Of a stretch of DNA of 37,776 nucleotides, positions 14,710 to 21,745 are shown one piece after another. The notes under the pieces were generated by a model. It ran no database searches and had not been told where the DNA came from. It saw nothing but the letters and a program-made list of their open reading frames with translations. The number at the start of each line of letters is the position of its first letter. The first letter of the stretch is position 1. A program made the position numbers and the translations under genes. Source of the stretch: a virus. The stretch covers positions 1-37,776 of the IMG/VR virus record IMGVR_UViG_3300042516_002394, one strand, 5' to 3'.

Positions 14710-15213
14710 ATGTCGCTCGCAGCCCTCAACACCGGCGGCACCCCGCTCGCCATGGTTTGCCAGATCAACGACGCCACCGGCGAGACGATCACCGTCGCCG
14801 CCGCCGCCACCCCGCAGCCGATCCTGTCGGCGACCCTATACACCATCGCGCGCAACAACGCCGGTGGCACGTTGGCGTTCGCCGGATCGACCGGCGTGAT
14901 CACGGTCGCGCAGCCCGCAGCGATCGGTGATTACGAGGTTCTTGCCATCGTCGGCGACGGTATCGCGACGAACAGCGCCGTCATCGACGTCGAAATCTGG
15001 GCCAGCGTCGGCGGCGCCGCGAAGGCGCAGATCGGCACCGGCTCGCGCAAAACCGAGCTGTCGACGGCGTCGCGTATGGGTATGCCCGCCGCATATGCGG
15101 TCTGGTCGCCCACCGCCGTCGGCGACACCGTCGAGGCGCGCGTGCGAGTCGGGACCAACGGCCACGCGCTGACGCTGCGTGACTTCTCGCTGATCGTCCG
15201 CAAGATCGGCTGA
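14710..15213 (+). CDS. Putative head decoration or structural protein
   Basis: A 167-aa, almost entirely beta-rich protein with many Ala, Thr, Val and Gly and no enzyme motif. Segments such as TLYTIARNNAGGTLAFAGST and VEARVRVGTNGHALTLRDFS look like a small beta-sandwich. TAGGAG upstream of the ATG is a good ribosome site. Position after the major capsid gene and composition suggest a capsid decoration or head-associated protein. This is inference; no family was recognised. Confidence 0.62.
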   Translation: MSLAALNTGGTPLAMVCQINDATGETITVAAAATPQPILSATLYTIARNNAGGTLAFAGSTGVITVAQPAAIGDYEVLAIVGDGIATNSAVIDVEIWASVGGAAKAQIGTGSRKTELSTASRMGMPAAYAVWSPTAVGDTVEARVRVGTNGHALTLRDFSLIVRKIG

Positions 15214-15220
15214 ACCGAAT

Positions 15221-15284
15221 AAGCCCGAGGGTGATCACATGAACCGTAAGATCCTTGTCTCTGTCATCGCCCTCGGGCTTTTCG
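15221..15284 (+). promoter_or_regulatory. Long hairpin masking a ribosome binding site
   Basis: AAGCCCGAGGGTGA (15221-15234) pairs with TCGCCCTCGGGCTT (15267-15280) over 14 bases with a single G-U wobble. The left arm contains the GAGGGTGA ribosome site and the 32-base loop contains the ATG at 15239. The right arm is codons about 10-14 of the signal peptide and is followed by a short T-run. The structure could block translation or end transcription at the border between head genes and the exported-protein cassette. Confidence 0.62.
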
Positions 15285-15640
15285 TTGCCGGCGTCGCCGC
15301 GGCGTTCTCGCCCGGCGCCGTCGTTGAGGTCGTGCGCAACGGCGTCACGTCGGTAGGTCCGTCGTTTCCCCGTCATGAGCTCATCACCTGCAATACGTCG
15401 GCGGGCGGCGTCGAAATCCGGCCGTCTGGTTCGTTCCAGCTCGTGTCGTACGAATGCAAATCGGCCGGCACCGTGTTTGTCGGATCGACGACAGGCGCTG
15501 GATCGGCGCTGACGACGGCCAACGGCGTCCAGTTTGCGAGCGGCGACCGCTTCGGCGCCAACGTGCAGCGCCCCGAGCGGTGCATCGTCGCGTCAGGTAC
15601 GACGGTCCTTTCTTGCCGATTCCTGGTGACGGCGTGGTGA
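15239..15640 (+). CDS. Exported small beta-rich protein
   Basis: A 133-aa protein with a clear Sec signal peptide: basic MNRK, hydrophobic ILVSVIALGLFVAGV, and a likely cut after AAA near residue 22. The mature part is beta-rich and has four Cys (in LITCNTS, SYECKSA, ERCIVA, LSCRFL), which could form two disulfides outside the cytoplasm. No family is recognised with confidence; similar small four-Cys domains occur among phage structural proteins. Its ribosome site lies in the hairpin at 15221-15284. It overlaps the next gene as GTGA. The signal peptide is seen directly; the role (envelope protein or virion protein carrying an export signal) is unknown. Confidence 0.75.
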   Translation: MNRKILVSVIALGLFVAGVAAAFSPGAVVEVVRNGVTSVGPSFPRHELITCNTSAGGVEIRPSGSFQLVSYECKSAGTVFVGSTTGAGSALTTANGVQFASGDRFGANVQRPERCIVASGTTVLSCRFLVTAW

Positions 15641-17823
15641 CTTCGCGTCGACGCGCTAGGTTTGCCGTGGCGCTTGTGCTGGCGTTCGCCGGGTCATCGC
15701 GCGCGCAATACGTTATCGGCGAAGAGGCGGGCATCCTGGGCGGCGAGCAGGGCTTCTTTCGCCCGCCGGTCGTCGCCCCCTCCGGCCCGCCGGCGCCGAC
15801 GTTCGACCTCGTCGCCGGGTCGACGACGCCAAACGACTTGCCGGATTCGCTCGTCGTCAACGGGACGCCGATGACGCTGGCGCTGGCGTGCGACGCCGAC
15901 GATATCAGCGGCACCAACTGGTCCTGTCGCACCGACAGCGGCCCGACGACGCTGGCGCAAGCGGGCACCGGCGGCGCTCCGACCGTGTCGACGCTGACTC
16001 CATGGCGCGCCATCGACTCGACAGAGAGGCAAGTCGCCTATGCGGCGACGGGGCAGCGGCATGACGCGTCGACGAACGCCATCGGCGACCTCGCGACCGA
16101 TGACCTCGTCTTCGAAATCGTCAGCAAGAACGCGGGCGTCAGTGGTCGGGTGTTGATCGAAAAGGGGCTTGCGGGGACCGATGGCTGGTCATTGAACCAG
16201 ACCTCGGCATCGACGCGCTTGCAGATTCGCACGGCGTCGACGACGACGTCTATCATCGGCGCGGGCGCCCAAGGCAACGCCTGGTCACACTCCATCATCT
16301 TCGTCGACCGCAGCGAGGCCAGCACCAATGGGTCAATCGCCTACGACAACGCGCTCGCCGGCACCGGCGTCGATGTTTCGGCGCGGTCGGGCTCGATGAG
16401 CAACACATCGACGCTCGCTGTCGGCGCGGCATCGGGCGCGGCATCGGGTGCCGTCAACGTGTCGTCGTTTCGCATCTGGCGCTGCGCGGGCTGCATGGCC
16501 GGCGGCGCAACCAACCCGACGCAGTGGGCGCTCATCGCACGCGAGCGCACGGCGCGCGCATGGGGCCTGCTGCCGACGGCCAGCGGCACGTCGACGCCGA
16601 CGACCCTGACGCGCGCGACGCAGGCCATGGTGGACGTCGTCGATGGCAGCACGCGGCAGCTCTACCTCGTCGGCAACGGCGCGCCGCGCGTCGCGCGTCG
16701 TACGCATGGAGGCACCGCGCTCGTCGGCTACATGAGCGAACCGGCCGTGAGTAACATCGCGCTACAGAGCCAGACGTTGGGCACGACGTGGACGCCGATT
16801 ACCGTCGGCGACAACGTGCTTGCCGATCAGTTTGCCGGCGCAGACCTGACGACGACGGGCGACAATATCGACGGCGACAACACCGCGCCCGCTGAGCACG
16901 GTTTGCGGCAGGGTATCGCCGTCGTGGCTAACACCTACACATACAGCGCATGGGCGCGCGCGGGCTCGCAGAGCTTCGTCGCGCTGCGGAATGCGACCAT
17001 TGCCAACGGCGCCGCATGGTTCAATTTGACGACGTGCACATCAGGAACATGCACCATCGGCGAGGACTGCCCGTCCGCGGTCGGCACGGTGCAGGCTGGC
17101 GTAACGCGCGCATCCGCTGAGCGCTGGCCTGCTGACACATCGGGCGACGGCGTCGCCGACGTCAATCTTTGCCGCGTGTCCATCACGTACGCGGGCACAC
17201 TCGCCACGCACAACCACGACCTTTTGTGCGCGCCGTCGGACAATAACTTGACCTACCTCGACGCCGACACGGTCGCCGACTGCGGTTTCTGGGGCGTGCG
17301 TCTTGAGGCTTTCCCGGCGCCGACTAGCTACCTCGCGACGACGACGGCAGGCGTGGCGCGCAACGCTGACGATGTGCGCTACGACGGCGCAAGCCACTAC
17401 ACCGGCAGCCCGTCGACGATGGACGTCGGCGTGCTCTGTCCGTCGTTTGACACCGCTGCTACGTCGACGTTCGCGAGCGTCGGCACCGGCACGGCAAACT
17501 ACGCTCGCCTCGGCATCGACGCCACGAATGACCGTGGCCTCGCAGAAGCCACGGTGACGACGCAGCAATGGAACATCATCGCCGGCAGCGGCGACGTCTC
17601 CGGCGGGGTCGCGCGCACGCTGCGGCAGACGATGGTGACGGACAGCATTGAGGCCTTCGTCGACGGCGTCAGCATCGGGACAGATACGCTCGCCACGCTG
17701 CCGACAGCCGCATCGTCTTTCGTCTACTTGGGCACGACAGGGTCGACCGCCGCGGCGTCGGCTTGCCTGCTGTCCCGCGTCCGTCTCTGGTCGAGCGCAG
17801 TAACCCCGGCGGTGGTCCCATGA
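15637..17823 (+). CDS. Exported LamG-like, carbohydrate-binding-type protein
   Basis: A 728-aa protein starting at a GTG that overlaps the preceding stop as GTGA. Residues 1-23 form a Sec signal peptide (SRRRAR, then FAVALVLAFAG, cut near SRA-Q). A first concanavalin/LamG-like segment lies about 130-310 (LVFEIVSKNAGVSGR; SSFRIWRCAGCMAG). A middle domain (about 370-565) runs from NIALQSQTLGTTW through TYSAWARAG to FWGVRLEAFPAPTSYL, the pattern of a carbohydrate-binding domain common on phage fibre proteins. A second LamG-like segment fills the C-terminus and ends with SRVRLWSSAV. Such domains bind glycans, so surface binding is likely. A signal peptide on a fibre-like protein is odd, because virion proteins usually stay in the cytoplasm. 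Confidence 0.72.
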   Translation: MTSRRRARFAVALVLAFAGSSRAQYVIGEEAGILGGEQGFFRPPVVAPSGPPAPTFDLVAGSTTPNDLPDSLVVNGTPMTLALACDADDISGTNWSCRTDSGPTTLAQAGTGGAPTVSTLTPWRAIDSTERQVAYAATGQRHDASTNAIGDLATDDLVFEIVSKNAGVSGRVLIEKGLAGTDGWSLNQTSASTRLQIRTASTTTSIIGAGAQGNAWSHSIIFVDRSEASTNGSIAYDNALAGTGVDVSARSGSMSNTSTLAVGAASGAASGAVNVSSFRIWRCAGCMAGGATNPTQWALIARERTARAWGLLPTASGTSTPTTLTRATQAMVDVVDGSTRQLYLVGNGAPRVARRTHGGTALVGYMSEPAVSNIALQSQTLGTTWTPITVGDNVLADQFAGADLTTTGDNIDGDNTAPAEHGLRQGIAVVANTYTYSAWARAGSQSFVALRNATIANGAAWFNLTTCTSGTCTIGEDCPSAVGTVQAGVTRASAERWPADTSGDGVADVNLCRVSITYAGTLATHNHDLLCAPSDNNLTYLDADTVADCGFWGVRLEAFPAPTSYLATTTAGVARNADDVRYDGASHYTGSPSTMDVGVLCPSFDTAATSTFASVGTGTANYARLGIDATNDRGLAEATVTTQQWNIIAGSGDVSGGVARTLRQTMVTDSIEAFVDGVSIGTDTLATLPTAASSFVYLGTTGSTAAASACLLSRVRLWSSAVTPAVVP

Positions 17824-18344
17824 ACAGAAATCGTCTCGCTGCTCTGCTTGTCGCTGTCGGCGGGTCTGTCGCCGGTGGGTTCGCCTACTTGTCCAGAGTG
17901 CTTTCACCAAGCGGCAGCTATCTGGTCGAGTGCGCGCCAAGCAACGGCGATTGCGTGCTCGTGGCGCGTCCCGTCGTCGATCAATGCCCCGTCCTGCTTG
18001 AGGGCGGCGGCGACCGACCGGGCGAAACGAGCGGGCTTGAGGGTGACGGCGCCGTGGCCGCGCGCGCGCTGTATGCCATGATGGAAGCGGGCGCGGTCAA
18101 CGGCTTCCGCACCATCGTCGACGGCGAAGGCTGTAAGGTCGCTATGGCGCTTTCTCGCGAGCAGGCGCGCGCGTGGCGTGATACACTCACCGGCGAGGCC
18201 GAAGGCGGCACGCTTGCCGAAGCTGTCGCGGTCCTCACCCCTGCCCCGCCTGCCGGCGTGCCGGTGCAATGGGGCGGCGCTCCCTCGCCCGAGGAACGGG
18301 TCGAGGCGTTCGATCTGTCCGCAGTCGACGCAGGAGTGCCTTAG
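17820..18344 (+). CDS. Membrane-anchored or exported hypothetical protein
   Basis: A 174-aa protein with an N-terminal hydrophobic segment (LAALLVAVGGSVAGGFAYL, residues 6-24) after basic MNRNR, serving as signal anchor or uncleaved signal. The outside part has four Cys (VECAPSNGDCVLV, DQCPVL, EGCKVA), then a helical region and a Pro-rich tail. No family is recognised. The ATG at 17820 overlaps the LamG-like gene as ATGA, and the next gene follows after 2 bases, so it links the exported cassette with the lysis genes. It could be an envelope-acting lysis accessory protein; this is position-based. Confidence 0.7.
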   Translation: MNRNRLAALLVAVGGSVAGGFAYLSRVLSPSGSYLVECAPSNGDCVLVARPVVDQCPVLLEGGGDRPGETSGLEGDGAVAARALYAMMEAGAVNGFRTIVDGEGCKVAMALSREQARAWRDTLTGEAEGGTLAEAVAVLTPAPPAGVPVQWGGAPSPEERVEAFDLSAVDAGVP

Positions 18345-18346
18345 CC

Positions 18347-18586
18347 GTGGAGCAGATAGCAGCCGCCATCCTTTCCGCGGTCGCCGGTGCGGCCGCCGCG
18401 TGGGCCACCACGCAAAGCCGCATCAAGCGGCTGGAGGAAGTGTCTGCCGAATTAAAGGCCGACAAAGCGAGCAAAGAAAGCCTCGACGCCGTGCGCTCTG
18501 CTGTCGATCGACTGCGCGAAGATTTGGACAAGCGGTTTGACCGCTTGGAAGACGCAATCAAATCGATGGGGAAGTCGCATGGTTGA
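18347..18586 (+). CDS. Small membrane protein with coiled coil (lysis module)
   Basis: A 79-aa protein with one hydrophobic segment near the N-terminus (IAAAILSAVAGAAAAWA, residues 4-20) and a long heptad-like charged helix (RIKRLEEVSAELKADK onward). This layout occurs in holin-associated and XhlA-like phage proteins, though XhlA has the opposite order. The GTG at 18347 follows the previous stop by two bases, with AGGAGTG a little upstream. It overlaps the holin-like gene by eight bases. It is likely part of the membrane stage of lysis; exact function is unknown. Confidence 0.65.
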   Translation: MEQIAAAILSAVAGAAAAWATTQSRIKRLEEVSAELKADKASKESLDAVRSAVDRLREDLDKRFDRLEDAIKSMGKSHG

Positions 18587-18800
18587 AAAGATGCTTGCAG
18601 ACATTGCCAGCCCGCACACGCTGGCAAACATCGTCGCCGTTCTGCTGGCGCTCTTTGCGCGCGACGTCGTCGTCGGGGCGCTGCGCTCGCTTGCGAAGCG
18701 CGTCAAGGAAGACCGCGACCCGGGCAACGATTGGATGGCCGACGCCGCCCTCGTCGTCGTCAACGCTATCGAGCGTGTCAAGCTGCCGGGTCGTCGATGA
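18579..18800 (+). CDS. Putative holin
   Basis: A 73-aa protein with one predicted membrane helix (LANIVAVLLALFARDVVVGAL, about residues 15-35) and a basic, charged remainder (RSLAKRVKEDRDPGND). Holins form holes in the inner membrane at a set time and release the endolysin. Size, single hydrophobic segment and position directly before the endolysin (ATGA overlap) support this. With only one clear segment, a different small membrane lysis protein is possible, and the gene before it is an alternative holin. Confidence 0.6.
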   Translation: MVEKMLADIASPHTLANIVAVLLALFARDVVVGALRSLAKRVKEDRDPGNDWMADAALVVVNAIERVKLPGRR

Positions 18801-19333
18801 CGCCGCGCTATAAGCAGAACGATCCCCGCTGGGGATCGGCGGTGCTTGGCTTTGGGCCGTCGACCATCGGCCGGTCAGGGTGCCTGCTCGTGTGCTTGTC
18901 CGAGGCCGCACGCATGCTGCGCGGCGTCGAAATGCCGCCGCCGCTGCTGAACAGCGCGGGCATCGATCGCAAAGCGTACATGCATTCAATGGCGCTGACG
19001 AAAGAGCTTGGCGCGCTGGCCGGGCTTGTCGTCGGCGACAAGCAGACCGGCGACGTGCCGACGATGCGCGGCATGATCGGCGAGACGCTGCGCGGCGGCG
19101 GGCTTGTGATCGCGCACGTCGATCACACCGGCGACGCGCTGGGCGACCATTTCGTGGTCGTGCACGTCGACGGCCACGACGCAAGCGGCAATCGGCGTCT
19201 CACCTACGCAGACCCGGCGACGGGGCGCGATGCTGAGCTTGACGGCGTGAACCTGACGGGTTCGACGACGTGGGGGACGCGCGTAAAAACGTACCGCGTG
19301 CGTGGCGTGCGGAGCGTGCACGCAGCGCAATAG
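18797..19333 (+). CDS. Endolysin, peptidase C39-like
   Basis: A 178-aa protein with a papain-like C39 peptidase layout: YKQNDPRWG at residues 5-13, a catalytic Cys in GRSGCLLVCLSEAAR (C29), a His in GDHFVVVHVDGH (H118) and an Asp in TYADPATG (D139). C39-like domains without transporter parts are common as phage endolysins or cell-wall peptidases that cut peptide cross-links. It lacks a signal peptide, so it would need the upstream membrane proteins to reach the wall. The ATG at 18797 overlaps the holin-like gene as ATGA. No separate cell-wall-binding domain is visible. Confidence 0.8.
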   Translation: MTPRYKQNDPRWGSAVLGFGPSTIGRSGCLLVCLSEAARMLRGVEMPPPLLNSAGIDRKAYMHSMALTKELGALAGLVVGDKQTGDVPTMRGMIGETLRGGGLVIAHVDHTGDALGDHFVVVHVDGHDASGNRRLTYADPATGRDAELDGVNLTGSTTWGTRVKTYRVRGVRSVHAAQ

Positions 19334-19341
19334 GGGGCGAC

Positions 19342-20133
19342 GTGGCGACGAACAAGAAGCCCGCGAAGGCCAAGGGCCTGACGCGCGCAGACGTCGAGCA
19401 CGTCATGGCATGCAGCGACGTCCACGTTCCGTTCCATGACCCGTTCGCATGGCGCGCGTTCTTGCTGCGCCTTGAGGACGTGCGGCCCGATCGGCTGATC
19501 ATCAATGGCGACTTTGCCGATTTCTTGTCGGTGTCGCTGCATGAAGACGGACAGCCGGCGCCTGAGTTTGCGGCCGAGGTGGAGGCCGTGCGCGCCGAGC
19601 TTGACCGCTTGCGCAAGATCATGGGCAAGCGGTCGATCCACTACGTCGAAGGCAACCACGAGCATCGTTACGCGAGATACGTGGCGAAAAAGGCGCCGAC
19701 GCTGCGCGGGCGCGAGACTTGGCAATCCGCGCTGGGGCTCGTCGACCTCGCCATCACGTCGACGGCTTACGGCAAGGTGCACAAGATCGGACACCTTGGG
19801 TTCACGCACGGCGTCTATGCGGGCGATGCCTATGCGAAGCAGCACCTACTGCGCTATGGCGTTAGCCTGGTCATCGGGCATTGCCACCGCGCGCAAATCC
19901 ACACGCTGCCCGTCGCCGGGCCTGATGGCTCCCAGCATGTGCGCGGCGGATTTGGGATTCCTTGCCTCGCCCCCGTCGACGAAGCGCCCTACATGAGGGG
20001 GCCAACCGGATGGACGCAAGGCCATGGCGAATTCTTTATCGAGCGCGAATCTGGGCGCTTCACGGCCGACGTCGTGATCTACACGGCGCAAAGGTTCTGG
20101 CGCGGCGGCAAGTGCTACGACGGGAGGGCATAA
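19342..20133 (+). CDS. Calcineurin-like metallophosphoesterase
   Basis: A 263-aa protein with the full two-metal phosphoesterase set: SDVH (D26, H28), NGDFAD (D57), EGNHEH (N105, H106), FTHG, and IGHCH near residue 180. These enzymes hydrolyse phosphomonoesters or phosphodiesters, including nucleotides, cyclic nucleotides and DNA ends. The GTG at 19342 has a strong AGGGGG upstream. It sits between the endolysin and tail-connector genes, an unusual place for a DNA-end-processing enzyme. The substrate is unknown; nucleotide scavenging, DNA end processing or removal of a host defence signal are all possible. Confidence 0.85.
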   Translation: MATNKKPAKAKGLTRADVEHVMACSDVHVPFHDPFAWRAFLLRLEDVRPDRLIINGDFADFLSVSLHEDGQPAPEFAAEVEAVRAELDRLRKIMGKRSIHYVEGNHEHRYARYVAKKAPTLRGRETWQSALGLVDLAITSTAYGKVHKIGHLGFTHGVYAGDAYAKQHLLRYGVSLVIGHCHRAQIHTLPVAGPDGSQHVRGGFGIPCLAPVDEAPYMRGPTGWTQGHGEFFIERESGRFTADVVIYTAQRFWRGGKCYDGRA

Positions 20134-20387
20134 TGGACCTCGTCGACGTGGTCGTGACGATCCTTGAATGCATGGCGATCGGGCTCGGCATGGAGCTAGG
20201 CGCCATGATCGCGAAGGTGCTCTCGGTGCGCCTGCTCAACAGCGCGTCGCCCATCACGCCGCACGACGTCGAGCAGGAGCAGGAGCAGGACGAAGAAGAG
20301 GAAGAAGAAGCCGCCAAGCGGCGGCGCAGGCGTGCGCCTCGGGGCGGTGGGGGTCCGTCGACACCGACCGGCGTGCGTGCTATGTAA
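20133..20387 (+). CDS. Small membrane protein with acidic-then-basic tail
   Basis: An 84-aa protein. Residues 1-35 are hydrophobic (LVDVVVTILECMAIGLGMEL) and could span the membrane once. Residues about 47-60 are almost all Glu, Gln and Asp, followed at once by KRRRRRAPRGGGG. No family is recognised. The ATG overlaps the previous stop (TAATG) and has GGGAGG upstream. The sharp charge reversal suggests self-association or binding to nucleic acid or membrane. It might be a small late lysis or assembly protein. Confidence 0.62.
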   Translation: MDLVDVVVTILECMAIGLGMELGAMIAKVLSVRLLNSASPITPHDVEQEQEQDEEEEEEAAKRRRRRAPRGGGGPSTPTGVRAM

Positions 20388-20393
20388 GTGCCT

Positions 20394-21299
20394 ATGTTGC
20401 GCGTGCTGCTGAACTCCACCGAGACGATTACATCGTACCCGCGGCTTGCGGCCGATGGCGTGCTCACGTCGCACCTCGCGACCTCGGCGACCGCGCGACG
20501 CATCGGGCCCGGCGACGACGACCCGGTCGGCACCTACGTCGCCGCGACGGTCGACCCGGTGTCGACGACGACGCAGGGCGCCCATCAAGAGGGCGACGAT
20601 TCGGTTACGGTCGCGCAGGCGCAGGCGTGGGTCGCCGGCCGGCGCTACCTGATCACGGACGCCACGGCCGGGCGCGAAATCGTCGTGGTCGCCAGCCGCT
20701 CCGGCACGTCAACCGAACTGTGGCTTGCCGAACCGTTGTTGTCGGACATTGGAAACGGCTCGACGGTAAGGGGCATCGCCATTTCCGTCGCGTTGACGTT
20801 GGCGATGACGAACGAGGTTGGCGCGGGATATGTCCTTTTCCGCGCCACGATCGACGGCGTGGTGCGGGAGTGGGAAGAGCCCTTCCGCGTCGTTCGACGC
20901 ATCACGTCGGTCGCGCTTACACCGACGCACCTGACGCAAGCGTTTCCCGTCGTGCGCAAGCTGGCGAGCGCCACCGATACGACGTTGGAAGAGGTCATAA
21001 ACGCCGCGTGGCATCACTACGTCGTGCCAGCCCTTGCCGCGCGTGGCGTGCTCGACGAAGACATTATGACCGATGACGTCATTGAGCCGATGCATGCCGC
21101 CGCGTGCGTGCTGCACCTCGCCCGTCAATGGCCGCAAGCGTCGTCGGAATATGTGGCGCGCCTTGAAGCCACCTACGAGCAGGCGAAGGCAACGACGTGG
21201 GACCGGATTGATCTGCTGACCGCGCCGCAGGATGCGGTCACGCCAGACGCGCCAAACCCCGGCACGCAGGGACCGCGCTACGTGGGGATCACGCGATGA
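20394..21299 (+). CDS. Putative head-tail connector protein
   Basis: A 301-aa protein placed where head-tail adaptors occur. The N-terminal two thirds are beta-rich (VAGRRYLITDATAGREIVVV; VLFRATIDGVVREWEEPFRV). The C-terminal third is helical (VINAAWHHYVVPALAARGVL; MHAAACVLHLARQW), like connector proteins that stack below the portal. No fixed motif exists. The ATG at 20394 was chosen; a GTG at 20388 directly follows the previous stop and is an alternative. Neither has a strong ribosome site. The stop overlaps the next start as ATGA. Confidence 0.58.
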   Translation: MLRVLLNSTETITSYPRLAADGVLTSHLATSATARRIGPGDDDPVGTYVAATVDPVSTTTQGAHQEGDDSVTVAQAQAWVAGRRYLITDATAGREIVVVASRSGTSTELWLAEPLLSDIGNGSTVRGIAISVALTLAMTNEVGAGYVLFRATIDGVVREWEEPFRVVRRITSVALTPTHLTQAFPVVRKLASATDTTLEEVINAAWHHYVVPALAARGVLDEDIMTDDVIEPMHAAACVLHLARQWPQASSEYVARLEATYEQAKATTWDRIDLLTAPQDAVTPDAPNPGTQGPRYVGITR

Positions 21300-21745
21300 G
21301 CTGGCAGGCCGTGCGCCCGCAGCTTGTCGGCATCGTCGCGGGCGTCGCCCCGACGATCCGCAAACATGGCCTGCCGGCGAAATTCAAGCACGACGACAAT
21401 GGCGAAGAGAGCGCCGCGATCGGCGACTCGCGCCGCTACTGGTTGGCGCTCAAGAGCGGCAACGCGATCGGTCATGTGCAGCCTACCGCGACCCGCTACC
21501 GCGCCAGCGTCGACGTCGTCATTGAGTATGCCTACGAAGCTGACGCCTCGACGCTCGACGTCGCAATCGGCGAAGACGCGGTTGAGATCATCCGCGCGCT
21601 GGCGTCCTCGGCTAACTGGGGCCGCCCTGGTTCAACGATCGTCGCTGTCAGTCCGGCCGGTGACAGCCTCGGACCTTTCGCCGTCGAAGAGGTCGACGGC
21701 GGCAAGCGGCTGCGCATCACCCTCGACGTGGAGTTTTACCGATGA
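21296..21745 (+). CDS. Putative tail terminator protein
   Basis: A 149-aa alpha/beta protein that overlaps its neighbours as ATGA on both sides and lies directly before the major tail protein. This is the usual place and size of gpU/gp17-like tail terminators, which cap the tail tube and bind the head. Segments such as YRASVDVVIEYAYEADASTL and LRITLDVEFYR are beta strands ending near the C-terminus, as in that family. The call is by size, order and secondary-structure look rather than by a motif. Confidence 0.6.
   Translation: MSWQAVRPQLVGIVAGVAPTIRKHGLPAKFKHDDNGEESAAIGDSRRYWLALKSGNAIGHVQPTATRYRASVDVVIEYAYEADASTLDVAIGEDAVEIIRALASSANWGRPGSTIVAVSPAGDSLGPFAVEEVDGGKRLRITLDVEFYR

Noticed and set aside
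17041-17940. 299-codon minus-strand open frame opposite the LamG-like gene
   Set aside because: Arg/Ala/Asp-rich shadow crossing two real genes.
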